From VRUE01 sp036276735 (GTDB lineage: Bacteria; Actinomycetota; Thermoleophilia; Solirubrobacterales; 70-9): a DNA stretch of 64,000 nt. The notes beneath the pieces are model-generated. The model saw nothing but the letters and a program-made list of their open reading frames with translations, made no database searches and was not told the origin of the DNA. The stretch covers positions 1 to 64,000 of the forward strand of contig DASUOH010000002.1 of assembly GCA_036276735.1 (NCBI GenBank). The letters are read 5' to 3'. Below are positions 49,428 to 57,770 of this stretch, in pieces (the stretch's first letter is position 1; each line of letters begins with the position of its first letter). Made by a program: the position numbers and the translations under genes.

Positions 49428-49498
49428 AACGTCGCCGGGTACGCCCGAGCCTCACGACGAAAAAGTACAAGCCGTTCGGGGCAGGGCGGTAACCCCTC
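49387..49498. repeat. Interspersed palindromic repeat, copy 3
   Basis: The outer arms are a 15-bp perfect inverted repeat (GAGGGGTTACCGCCC at 49387-49401, complement at 49484-49498). The inner stem ACTTTTTCG (49415-49423) pairs with CGAAAAAGT (49458-49466). The shared GAAAAAGTACAAG shows that it belongs with copies 1 and 2, but the arms differ in sequence. It carries the miaB stop codon and ends 2 nt before the miaA ATG. Confidence 0.8.
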
Positions 49499-49500
49499 TC

Positions 49501-50244
49501 ATGCACGTAATCGGGATATTTGGCCCGACCGGCGTAGGCAAGACCGGTGTTGCCATCGCTCTAGCGGAAGAGCTGCGGAGGGCCGGGGAGGACCCGGTAG
49601 CGATCTCCTGCGACGCGCTGCAGGTGTACGAAGGGTTGGCGACCTTGACCGGGGCGGTGACGGCCGACGAGCAGGAGAGGCTCGAGCACCGCCTGGTCGG
49701 CTTCGTTCCGGTGACCGAGCCCTTTTCGGTAGGCGACTACATGCGTCGCGCGCACCGTGAGGTCGACGCGGCGCTCGAAGCAGAGCGACGGCCGATCGTC
49801 GTCGGCGGCACCGGGTTGTACCTGCGGGCGGCGGTCGCCGAGCTGTCGCTGCGCAAGGTGCCGGCCGGAACCGAGGACTCGGAGCTCTGGTCTCCCCGCA
49901 CCCGCCACCCGACGACGATCTTCGGCCTCGACATGGAGCGCGCTCAGCTCTACGAGCGGATCGACGCCCGCACCGAGGCGATCGCCGCAGGCGGAGCGGT
50001 CGAGGAGGTGAAGCGGGCGGAAGCGCTGGGCCCCTCACGCACCGCCCGCAAGGCGCTCGGCTTCGACGAGCTCCTAGCGGGCGACGTCGAGACGATGAAG
50101 AAGCGCTCCCGCAATTACGCCCGCCGCCAGCTCACCTGGATGCGCAAGATCCCCAACCTCGTCTGGGTCGATCGCACCGACCTGAGCGACACCGAGGTCG
50201 CGGAGCGCATCCTCGCCGACCCGCCGGTAGTCGAGCACCCATAG
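49501..50244 (+). CDS. miaA: tRNA dimethylallyltransferase
   Basis: A 247-aa enzyme with P-loop GPTGVGKTGVA (about residues 8-18), SCDALQVYEGL, VVGGTGLYLRA and RNYARRQLTWMRK. It transfers a dimethylallyl group to A37 of tRNA. Family members are usually 300 or more residues; here the insert domain and the end are short, as known for some actinobacteria, and the conserved Thr, Asp and Arg remain. The start lies directly after repeat copy 3, leaving no room for a ribosome site except in the repeat. Confidence 0.93.
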   Translation: MHVIGIFGPTGVGKTGVAIALAEELRRAGEDPVAISCDALQVYEGLATLTGAVTADEQERLEHRLVGFVPVTEPFSVGDYMRRAHREVDAALEAERRPIVVGGTGLYLRAAVAELSLRKVPAGTEDSELWSPRTRHPTTIFGLDMERAQLYERIDARTEAIAAGGAVEEVKRAEALGPSRTARKALGFDELLAGDVETMKKRSRNYARRQLTWMRKIPNLVWVDRTDLSDTEVAERILADPPVVEHP

Positions 50245-50285
50245 GGTGTCTAATCACCGGCGGGTCCGGGTAGGGTGCCGACCTC

Positions 50286-51128
50286 ATGCGATTCGAGAAG
50301 TGGCAGGCCCTCGGCAACGACTACCTGATCGTCGAGGCGGACGAGCTCCCGTGGAAGCTGACGGCGGAGCGGGTGCGGCGACTCTGCGATCCGCACTTCG
50401 GTGTCGGCTCCGACGGGGTGCTCCTGCTCTCGCGCTCCGACGACGCGGAGTTCGTCGCCGACCTGCGCATCTTCAACCCGGACGGCTCCGAGGCGGAGCT
50501 GTCGGGGAACGGAGCCCGCGAGGCGATTCTCTACCTGCGACGGCACGGCTGGACCGACGCCGACACATTCTCGATCCGCACCTCGGCGGGGCCGATTGTG
50601 CCGACGATCACCTCGGAGCGGACCTGCTCGGTTGACATGGGGCGGGCCACGACCGCGTCGAAGGACTTCCCCTCGGGGCCCGAGGACGGCAGGGGCACTC
50701 TCAGCGCCGCCGGGCGCGACTGGGAGTTCCAGCATGTCTCGATCGGCAACCCGCAGTGCGTGATCGAGATCGGCGAGCACATTGAGGAACTCGACCTGCC
50801 CGAGGTCGGCCCGCCGATCGAAGCCCACGAGCTGTTCCCCAACCGCACCAACGTCTCGTTCCTCTGCACCGAAGGGAGCCGGGTACGGGCGCGCATCTTC
50901 GAGCGGGGGGTGGGGGAAACGCTCTCGTCGGGGACCGGTGCCAGCGGCGCCGCCGTCACGGCTTTCCTGCGCGGCGCCTCCAGTCCGATCACGGTCGAGC
51001 TCGACGGGGGCGAGCTGGAGGTGGAGATCTCGCCGGACCTCGACGTGACGCTCAGCGGCTGGGCGGAGCCGATCTGTGCCGGTGAGCTGTCGGCGGAGCT
51101 GTTGCAGGCACTGGCCGAGCTCGACTGA
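50286..51128 (+). CDS. dapF: Diaminopimelate epimerase homologue lacking both catalytic cysteines
   Basis: A 280-aa protein of the DapF fold: MRFEKWQALGNDYLIVEADE, then FGVGSDGVLLLSRSDDAEF, FNPDGSEAELSGNGARE and GVGETLSSGTGASGAA. Active DapF enzymes have Cys in CGNGAR and in CGTGA; here these are Ser73 (codon 50502-50504) and Ser215 (50928-50930). The fold, length and place between miaA and a DAP aminotransferase are as expected for dapF. Either serines serve as bases, or the reaction is changed or lost. Confidence 0.88.
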   Translation: MRFEKWQALGNDYLIVEADELPWKLTAERVRRLCDPHFGVGSDGVLLLSRSDDAEFVADLRIFNPDGSEAELSGNGAREAILYLRRHGWTDADTFSIRTSAGPIVPTITSERTCSVDMGRATTASKDFPSGPEDGRGTLSAAGRDWEFQHVSIGNPQCVIEIGEHIEELDLPEVGPPIEAHELFPNRTNVSFLCTEGSRVRARIFERGVGETLSSGTGASGAAVTAFLRGASSPITVELDGGELEVEISPDLDVTLSGWAEPICAGELSAELLQALAELD

Positions 51129-51166
51129 GGGCGCCGCGCCGTCCCGTCATCTAGATTTCCGCGCCC

Positions 51167-52357
51167 GTGACCGAGACGACCGCCAAGCCTGGAATCGCCG
51201 CCCCCTCAAAGCGCCTGGAGGCGATGCCCCCATACAAGTTCCAGGAGCTGGAGCGGACGATCGCCGAGAAGCGCGCCGCCGGCATCGACGTGATCAGCCT
51301 TGGGATCGGTGACCCCGACCAGCCGACCTATCCGCACGTCGTCACCGCGATGCAGGAGGCGGTGGCGGACGCGGCCTACCACCGGTACCCGACCAATCGC
51401 GGCCGCGACGAGTTCCGCGCCGCCTTCGCCGAGTTCTACGATCAGCGCTTCGGGGTCGAGATCGACCCCGAGAGCGAGGTGATTCCGGCGATCGGAGCCA
51501 AGGAGTGCATCTACAACCTCTGCTTCGCCTTCCTCGACGCCGGCGGCGTCGCCCTTGCGTCGGATCCGGGCTATCCCGTCTACACCGGCGGGCCGATCCT
51601 CGCCGGCGCCAAAGCCGAGCTGCTCCCGTTGGTGCCCGAGCTCGGCTTCGCGCCAGACCTCGACGCGGTCCCGGCCGAGGCAGCCGCGCAGGCGCGGCTG
51701 ATGTTCCTCAACTACCCCAACAACCCGACCGGCGCCATTGTCCCGGACGGCTTCTTCGAGCGGGTCGTCGAGTTCGCCCGCGAGCACGAGATCCTCGTCG
51801 TCCACGACAACGCCTACTCGGAGACGACCTACGACGGCTATGTCGCGCCGAGCTTCCTCGCCACGCCCGGCGCCAAGGAGGTCGGGGTCGAGGTCTTCTC
51901 GCTCTCCAAGGGCTACAACATGACCGGTTGGCGCTGCGCGGCGATCCTCGGCAACGCCGAGGCCGTCAAGACCTACTGGCGGCTGAAGACCAACGTCGAC
52001 TCGGGGCTGTTCGACGCGCTGCAGATTGCCGCCGCGGCAGCGCTGCGCGGCCCCGAGGAGCCGTTGCGGCAGATGAACGAGATCTACGCCCGCCGCCGTG
52101 ACCTGGTCGTCGACGCGCTGCGCGAGATCGGGGTCGACGTGACGCCGCCGAAGGGGACGATCTACGTCTGGGCACCGGTGCCCGACGGCCACACCTCGAC
52201 CTCGTTCGCCGAGCTGGTCCTGGAGGAGGCGGCGGTCGTCGTCTCACCCGGCTCGATGTACGGGCCGAGCGGTGAGGGCTTCTTCCGCATCTCGCTCACC
52301 ACCCCGGACGATCGCATCTCCGAGGCGGTAGAGCGGATGCGCGAGCACCTGGCCTGA
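51167..52357 (+). CDS. LL-diaminopimelate/succinyl-DAP-type aminotransferase
   Basis: A 396-aa class I/II PLP aminotransferase. ISLGIGDPDQPTYPHVVTAM, LNYPNNPTGAIVPDGF and the PLP lysine region SLSKGYNMTGWRCA are clear. It resembles the DapL2/DapC group used in lysine and peptidoglycan precursor synthesis, and its place beside the dapF homologue supports that, but alanine or aspartate aminotransferase activity cannot be excluded. GTG 51167 lies 9 nt after TAGATT (51152-51157). Confidence 0.88.
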   Translation: MTETTAKPGIAAPSKRLEAMPPYKFQELERTIAEKRAAGIDVISLGIGDPDQPTYPHVVTAMQEAVADAAYHRYPTNRGRDEFRAAFAEFYDQRFGVEIDPESEVIPAIGAKECIYNLCFAFLDAGGVALASDPGYPVYTGGPILAGAKAELLPLVPELGFAPDLDAVPAEAAAQARLMFLNYPNNPTGAIVPDGFFERVVEFAREHEILVVHDNAYSETTYDGYVAPSFLATPGAKEVGVEVFSLSKGYNMTGWRCAAILGNAEAVKTYWRLKTNVDSGLFDALQIAAAAALRGPEEPLRQMNEIYARRRDLVVDALREIGVDVTPPKGTIYVWAPVPDGHTSTSFAELVLEEAAVVVSPGSMYGPSGEGFFRISLTTPDDRISEAVERMREHLA

Positions 52358-52381
52358 GACCCGAGCAGTACCCTGCCAGGC

Positions 52382-53176
52382 ATGCGGGGTCGGAGAGGAA
52401 CGGTTGCGCTGCTCGCGCTTGCGCTGCTGGGGGCGCTCGCCGGTGCCGCTGGCGCGGTAACGGCCACCGGCCCCGACCCGGTGGTCAACGCGTGGCCGGA
52501 ATGGCCGTACCCGACGACCTGTGGAAGCCTTCCATTCGATCCCGTCGAGACGTTTAGCGGCCCGACGCGGGCCGAGCGTGGCTCCAGGCCTAGCGAGGTT
52601 GCGTTGCGCAGGTTCCTGCGGAAGGACAGGTGGGCCCGCGAATACTTGCCGAGGCGCCATTGGCGCCTCCTTGCCGAAAACCGCAGGCTGGCGGAGTTCG
52701 CGAGCGGCCGTCTTTCTTCTCCGTACGGGCCCAGCATCGTGTCGTTCCTGCGCAGGAAAGGTCGCTGGAAGCTGAGCGGCCTGAGCGACGGGTGCACGCC
52801 CACCTCGATCGTCGACGGCGAAGCGGCAATCTCCTGGACGTTGGATCCGCGCCGACCACTCCCCGGTCCCGAATCCCACGAGATCTGGATCGAACTGGGC
52901 CCTGGGCCATGTAGCAGTGGCAAGAGCCAAAACGACCGAGCTCGCAAACCCCTCGTCTGGCAGGCGGGAGACAAGCTTTTGATGCTGATGCGCCTGCGGC
53001 CCCTACCGCCAGGGGGCTATACGTGTCTGGGCATAGTGGAGCCACCGCTGAAGGTGCAGCTCCCGTCGCCGCTCAGTGGGTTGCGTCTTTACGACGGCGG
53101 CACCTATCCACCGGGGAACGTCGTGGGAACCTGGCGAGAGCAGCGGCGGCATGCCAGCCGCCGCTCCCGCCCCTGA
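52382..53176 (+). CDS. Secreted hypothetical protein, 264 aa
   Basis: Signal peptide (GTVALLALALLGALAGAAGA), then a domain with several strands and four or more Cys, including TTCGSLPF, DGCTPTS, GPCSSG and YTCLGIV, which may form disulfides. The C-terminus is Arg-rich. No family is recognised. It converges on the cupredoxin-like lipoprotein gene with an 8-nt gap. Confidence 0.65.
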   Translation: MRGRRGTVALLALALLGALAGAAGAVTATGPDPVVNAWPEWPYPTTCGSLPFDPVETFSGPTRAERGSRPSEVALRRFLRKDRWAREYLPRRHWRLLAENRRLAEFASGRLSSPYGPSIVSFLRRKGRWKLSGLSDGCTPTSIVDGEAAISWTLDPRRPLPGPESHEIWIELGPGPCSSGKSQNDRARKPLVWQAGDKLLMLMRLRPLPPGGYTCLGIVEPPLKVQLPSPLSGLRLYDGGTYPPGNVVGTWREQRRHASRRSRP

Positions 53177-53184
53177 TCCGGCCC

Positions 53185-54030
53185 CTACTCGACCTCGATC
53201 TCGTCGACCATGCCCTTGAGGGCGTGCGGTTTGCCGCCTTCGCGGTCGCTGATGAAGCAGAAGAACGCGTAGCGGCCCGGCTCGAGGTCGGTATTGACGA
53301 GCTGAGATTCACCGCCTTCGATCACCGCGGTGTCGAACCCACCCTCTTCGGCGATCGGCGGTTTGCCTTTCTCGGTTTTGAAGAAGGTTTCGACGTCCTC
53401 GGCGGTCGCGTCCCCTTCGATGCGCGCGATCAGCATGTGATGGGGCTCTTCGCCCTGGTTGTCGAAGACGATCTCCGCTTTCCCAGCCGGCAGGGTGTCG
53501 GCTTCGAAGGCGTACTCTTCGTCCTCGTCGACGGCCGTCACCGTGGCGTCGCCCTCCAGCGTCTCGTCCGTCTCCTCGCCGGTCACCTCGATCGTCGGCA
53601 CCGATTTCGAATCGGGCTGACCGGCTTCGAGGTCGAAGGCGTAGTAGGTGCCAGGCTGCATCACCTGGGTAGCGGTCGTCTCCTCGCCCGGTTTGGTGAC
53701 GCCGAGGCCGCCGCCCGCGAAGAACCAGTCGGGGAACGGTTTGCCCTGCTGGGCGCCGCCAAGGACTTTGATCACCTCGTCGGGCGAGTGGTCGCCCTCG
53801 ACCCGGATCAGCTGAAGTTCTCCGTCTTTACCGCCTTTGTTGGCAAGCGTTATCTCCGCCTCGCCCGCCTCAGCGGTGCTGGGACCCGCAAGGGTCGCTT
53901 TTTTGCCCTGCTGGGTGATGGTGAAAGTGAGCGATTGGTCGCTGTCCTCCTCTCCGCAGGCCGCGAGGATGGCGAGCGCGAGAGCGGCGGACAGGGCGAC
54001 TGCGAGAAGCCGGGAAACGGACGATCTCAA
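53185..54030 (-). CDS. Cupredoxin-like lipoprotein
   Basis: A 281-aa protein with a lipobox (ALALAILAAC, lipid on the Cys near residue 25). It has two beta-sandwich domains of cupredoxin type. The first lacks obvious metal ligands; the second has EEPHHMLIARIEGD and a C-terminal GRYAFFCFISDREGGKPHAL then KGM, where His, Cys, His and Met match a type-1 copper site. It may carry electrons or sense copper at the membrane. The two domains share an LPAG/MQPGTYYAF pattern, suggesting duplication. Confidence 0.78.
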   Translation of the reverse strand: MRSSVSRLLAVALSAALALAILAACGEEDSDQSLTFTITQQGKKATLAGPSTAEAGEAEITLANKGGKDGELQLIRVEGDHSPDEVIKVLGGAQQGKPFPDWFFAGGGLGVTKPGEETTATQVMQPGTYYAFDLEAGQPDSKSVPTIEVTGEETDETLEGDATVTAVDEDEEYAFEADTLPAGKAEIVFDNQGEEPHHMLIARIEGDATAEDVETFFKTEKGKPPIAEEGGFDTAVIEGGESQLVNTDLEPGRYAFFCFISDREGGKPHALKGMVDEIEVE

Positions 54031-54084
54031 GGGTGTTCCTCCTGGGTCGGGGGTTGGGGCGTCCGTACCCGGCGCGCCCCGGAG

Positions 54085-54930
54085 CTAACTATCGGTGGGT
54101 TCGGCGCGCTTGCGCCAGTACCTGTCGAGCCCGCGCCACTGGTACTCGGGTGGCACCGCCTGCAGCAGACGCTCGGCCGCCTGCTCGCTGTCGGCGTGCT
54201 CGGCGACGATCCGCCGGTGTCGCGCCTCGTAGGAGTCCTCGGGAAGCTCGCGGGCCAGCTCCGCCTCCTCGCGCAGCCGCTCCTTGACCTTGGCCAGGTG
54301 CTCCGCCGGCTCGTCGACCGCGCCGAAGTGGGTCAGCCCCAGCCGCTCCGGCCGCCAGCCTTCGACGAGCCCGATCGACTCGATCCAGGTCTCGACGTCG
54401 ATGTCGGGCGGCGGGGTGGGGGGCACGACGAGGTTGGTGTTGGGCACGCGCACCGCGGCGACGTCGCCGACGAAGGCGGTGCCGCTCTCCTCGTGCAGGT
54501 AGCAGACGTGGTGGGAGGCGTGGCCGGGGGTGTAGGCGATGCGCATCCCCATAACCCGCTCGCCGCCGGCAAGCGCGACGATGCTCTCTTCCGGCACCGG
54601 CAGGATCTCGCCCCAGAGGCGCTCCATCGCATCGCCGTACAGCCGCTCCGCGCTGGACAGCAGCCGGGAGGGGTCGACCAGGTGCGGCGCGCCACGCTCG
54701 TGGACGTAGACCTTGAGGTGGGGCCAGCGACGCACCAGGGCGCCGGTTGCGGCCGCGTGGTCGAGGTGGATGTGGGTGAGGAAGATCGCCTGCGGCGCCT
54801 CTTCGCCGCCGAGCGCCGCGATCAGCGTCTCCATCGAGGACTCCGGACCGGGATCGACCAGCGCCTCGTCGACCTGCCAGCAGCCAATCACGTGCGGGCG
54901 CCCCAGGTGTTCGACGTCGATGACTCGCAC
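54085..54930 (-). CDS. MBL-fold metallo-hydrolase
   Basis: A 281-aa protein with FLTHIHLDHAAATGALV (HxHxDH metal motif), YTPGHASHHVCYLH and FVGDVAAVR, the usual metallo-beta-lactamase-fold ligands. Many members hydrolyse thioesters or lactones. GTG 54930 is used, 15 nt past the epimerase stop; reading further upstream only repeats the epimerase region in another frame. It is co-transcribed with the epimerase gene. Confidence 0.88.
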   Translation of the reverse strand: MRVIDVEHLGRPHVIGCWQVDEALVDPGPESSMETLIAALGGEEAPQAIFLTHIHLDHAAATGALVRRWPHLKVYVHERGAPHLVDPSRLLSSAERLYGDAMERLWGEILPVPEESIVALAGGERVMGMRIAYTPGHASHHVCYLHEESGTAFVGDVAAVRVPNTNLVVPPTPPPDIDVETWIESIGLVEGWRPERLGLTHFGAVDEPAEHLAKVKERLREEAELARELPEDSYEARHRRIVAEHADSEQAAERLLQAVPPEYQWRGLDRYWRKRAEPTDS

Positions 54931-54944
54931 CGCGTCGCTGTCGA

Positions 54945-55943
54945 TCAGATCGCCGCCGGGGCGGGGAAGCGGTCGTCCGCCTCGAGCGTCTGCCGCAACC
55001 CCTGCTCGAGGCCGCGCGGCGAGTAGCCGAGCTCGCGTTGCGCCTTCTCGTAGCTGGCCCAGAAAGTCACCCCGTCGGCGGAAGAGATCAGCTCGCGCAG
55101 GTTGGGCGGCTGGCCCATCAGCTTGCCCACCAGCGGCCCGATCGGCGTCATCGCCTTGATCAACGGGGTGGGCAGGGCGCCCCGCGGGGGCTTGCGGTCG
55201 CTCAGCCGCGCCACCGTCTCGATCGCCTCGCGCATCCGGGTCGCCGGCCCGCTCAGCACGTAAGCCTCGCCCGGCCGCCCCTTGTCGAGCGCGAGCAGGA
55301 TGCCGGCGGCGATGTCCTCGACGTGGCTGAGGCAGATGCCGAGCTCGGGAAACGGCATCAGCGGCAGCCTCCCCGAGAGGAACTGTTCGAGTAGGTCGGC
55401 GACCTGCGAGGTATCGCCCGGCCCGTATACGCCGCCGGGCTGGACGATCACGCACGGCAGCCCCTCGTCGGTGGCCATCCGCTTGGCGATCCGGTGCGCC
55501 TCCAGCTTGGTCTCCTCGTAGTAGGAGGTGAAGTGCTTGCCTGGGTGCTCGTAGGACTCGTCGACGACCTCGCCGTGGGTATTGCCGAAGACGCCGACCG
55601 TCGAGACGTAGACCACCTTCGGGACGCGCGCTTGCAGGGCGGCGCGCAGCACCCGCTCGGTGCCGGCGACGTTTGCCTCGTACATCGCAGGGCGCTTCGA
55701 GGCGGGGATGCCGACCTCGTACATCGCGGCCGCGTGGACGACCGCGTCGCAGCCCTCCATGCCGGCGCCGATCGCTGCCTCGTCACCGAGATCGCCGGCG
55801 AGGACGTCGCAGCCGAGCGCAGCCAGCGTCGCGGCCTTCTCGGGACTGCGTGCCAGGCAGAGCACCTCGTCGCCGCGCTCGCGCAGCTGACGGGCGACCT
55901 CGCCGCCGATGAACCCGGTTCCTCCGGTAAGGAAAACCTTCAC
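54945..55943 (-). CDS. NAD-dependent epimerase/dehydratase family protein
   Basis: A 332-aa extended SDR from GTG 55943: KVFLTGGTGFIGGEVARQLR (NAD-binding motif), YVSTVGVFGN, and SYYEETKLEAH with the catalytic Tyr and Lys. It is close to dihydroflavonol-reductase-like and sterol or sugar oxidoreductases; the substrate is not clear. It is divergent from hflX, with a 49-nt gap that holds both promoters. It leads the two-gene unit with the MBL hydrolase. Confidence 0.87.
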   Translation of the reverse strand: MKVFLTGGTGFIGGEVARQLRERGDEVLCLARSPEKAATLAALGCDVLAGDLGDEAAIGAGMEGCDAVVHAAAMYEVGIPASKRPAMYEANVAGTERVLRAALQARVPKVVYVSTVGVFGNTHGEVVDESYEHPGKHFTSYYEETKLEAHRIAKRMATDEGLPCVIVQPGGVYGPGDTSQVADLLEQFLSGRLPLMPFPELGICLSHVEDIAAGILLALDKGRPGEAYVLSGPATRMREAIETVARLSDRKPPRGALPTPLIKAMTPIGPLVGKLMGQPPNLRELISSADGVTFWASYEKAQRELGYSPRGLEQGLRQTLEADDRFPAPAAI

Positions 55944-55981
55944 GGCAGCGCAGCCTACTGGCTGGCGGGCCAGGCCCGGCC

Positions 55982-55987
55982 TACAAT
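55982..55987 (+). promoter_or_regulatory. -10 box of hflX
   Basis: TACAAT at 55982-55987 is one base from the consensus. GTG codons at 55993 and 55996, both in frame, lie 5 and 8 nt downstream, so the mRNA is probably leaderless. Confidence 0.55.
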
Positions 55988-55992
55988 CGACG

Positions 55993-57327
55993 GTGGTGGA
56001 ACGATCGAGGAACGGACGCGGCACGCAGACGCGCAATGGCGCGAACGGCGCCGGCGTCGCAAACCGGCGTGCCCGCCAGCGCGCCCTGGTCATCGGCGTC
56101 GACGACGGCCGCGATCGCGGCGAAAGCGAGCCGTTGGCGGAGCTGAAGGAGCTGCTGCGCACGGCCGGTGTGGCGACGGCGGGGGAGATGCTGCAGCAGC
56201 GCTCGGCGCCCGACCCCGACCGCTACTTCGGCCGCGGCAAGCTGACCGAGCTGAAAACTGAGATCGCTCGCCGCGGCGCCAACCTGGTCGCCTGCGACGA
56301 CGAGCTGGCGCCGCGCCAGGAGCGCAACCTGGAAGCGGCGCTGGACGTGCCGGTGATCGATCGCACCGCCGTCATCCTCGACATCTTCGCCGACCATGCC
56401 CACTCTGCCGAGGGAAACCTGCAGGTCGAGCTTGCCCAGCTCGAATACAACATGGCTCGCATGCGCGGTCTGTGGACCCACCTCGAGCGGCTCGGGGCGG
56501 GCCGAATGGACGGCGGCATCGGCACCAGGGGCCCCGGCGAGACCCAGATCGAGACCGACCGCCGCCTCGCCCGCAACCGGATCAGCGCCCTGCGGCGGCG
56601 GCTGGAGCGGCTGGAGCGCAATCGCGGCGTGATGCGGGCGCGCCGCGAGGGCACCTCGCTGCCGCGCGTCGCCCTCGCCGGCTACACCAACGCCGGCAAG
56701 TCGACGCTGCTGAACGCGCTCACCGGGGCCGACGTGAGCGTCGGCGACCGTCTCTTCCACACGCTTGACCCGACGACCCGAAGCTTCGAGCTATCCGGCC
56801 GCGACTACCTGCTGACCGACACGGTCGGCTTCATCGAGAAGCTGCCCCATCAGCTGGTCGAGGCATTCAAGGCGACGCTCGAGGAGACCGTGCTCGCCGA
56901 CCTCATCCTCCACGTCGTCGACGCGGCGGCGCCCGAGGAGCGGCGGATCGCCGACATGGCGGCGGTCGACGCAGTGCTGGAGGAGATCGGGGCGGGTGAC
57001 AAGCCCCGCCTGCTGGCCCTCAACAAGGCCGACCTCCTCGACGAGGCGGGGCGGGAGGAGGCGCTGCTGCGCCACCCAGGTGCGGTGCTGGTCTCGGCGC
57101 TGGAGCGCGACGGGGTCGAGGCCCTGCACGAGCGGATCGAGGCGGCCTTCGAGGACACCCTTGCAGAGGTCGAGCTGCTCGTCCCCTACAGCGAGGGCGC
57201 CCGCCTGCACGAGCTTTACGAGCTGGCCGGCGACCTCGACCGCACCGAGCGCGACGACGGCGTCCTCGTCCACGCCAAGGTGCCTCGCGCCGAGCTGCAC
57301 CGCTTCGACGACCTCGCCGTCGCTTAG
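55993..57327 (+). CDS. hflX: GTPase HflX
   Basis: A 444-aa GTPase. The N-terminal HflX domain (about residues 25-180) includes GRGKLTELKTEIARRGANLV, DRTAVILDIFADHAHSAEGN and the Gly-rich GGIGTRGPGETQIETDRRLA. The G domain has GYTNAGKST (G1), DTVGFI (G3) and NKADL (G4). HflX splits stalled or hibernating ribosomes, often under heat stress. Readings upstream of GTG 55993 run back into the epimerase region and are not used. Confidence 0.95.
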   Translation: MVERSRNGRGTQTRNGANGAGVANRRARQRALVIGVDDGRDRGESEPLAELKELLRTAGVATAGEMLQQRSAPDPDRYFGRGKLTELKTEIARRGANLVACDDELAPRQERNLEAALDVPVIDRTAVILDIFADHAHSAEGNLQVELAQLEYNMARMRGLWTHLERLGAGRMDGGIGTRGPGETQIETDRRLARNRISALRRRLERLERNRGVMRARREGTSLPRVALAGYTNAGKSTLLNALTGADVSVGDRLFHTLDPTTRSFELSGRDYLLTDTVGFIEKLPHQLVEAFKATLEETVLADLILHVVDAAAPEERRIADMAAVDAVLEEIGAGDKPRLLALNKADLLDEAGREEALLRHPGAVLVSALERDGVEALHERIEAAFEDTLAEVELLVPYSEGARLHELYELAGDLDRTERDDGVLVHAKVPRAELHRFDDLAVA

Positions 57328-57338
57328 GGTTTCGCGCC

Positions 57339-57770
57339 GTGGAGCTGCGGGTCGCAAAGCTGCGTGACGAGGCGACGCTGCCGACGCGGGCTCATCCCGA
57401 CGACGCGGGGCTCGACCTCTACGCCTGCGAGCCGGCCCACATCGGGCCGGGGGAGCGGTGGAGCGTCGCGACGGGGGTCGGGATCGAGGTGCCGGAGGGA
57501 CATGCGGGGTTGGTGCTGCCGCGCTCGGGCCTGGCCAGGGAGCACGGGATCGCCCTCGTCAACGCGCCTGGCCTGATCGACGCCGGCTACCGTGGCGAGC
57601 TGCGGGTGCTGCTGCTCAACACCGACCCGGCAGAGACCTTCCGGGTCGAGCCGGGTGACCGCATCGCGCAGCTGGTGGTCGCGCCGATCGCTCTGCCGGC
57701 GCCGGTCGAGGTCGAGGCGCTGGCCGAGTCGGTACGCGGTCGCGGAGGCTTCGGCTCCAGCGGCCGGTAG
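57339..57770 (+). CDS. dut: dUTP diphosphatase
   Basis: A 143-aa trimeric dUTPase with all five motifs: DDAGLDLYA, PRSGLA, GLIDAGYRGEL, RIAQLVV and the closing RGRGGFGSSGR loop. It removes dUTP and supplies dUMP. GTG 57339 is 11 nt after the hflX stop, so they are likely one transcript. It converges with the RTX gene, whose stop abuts its own. Confidence 0.96.
   Translation: MELRVAKLRDEATLPTRAHPDDAGLDLYACEPAHIGPGERWSVATGVGIEVPEGHAGLVLPRSGLAREHGIALVNAPGLIDAGYRGELRVLLLNTDPAETFRVEPGDRIAQLVVAPIALPAPVEVEALAESVRGRGGFGSSGR

Noticed and set aside
53023..55026. A 667-codon open frame on the plus strand
   Set aside because: It runs antisense to the lipoprotein and MBL genes, has no domain, and its codon pattern is that of a GC-rich shadow.
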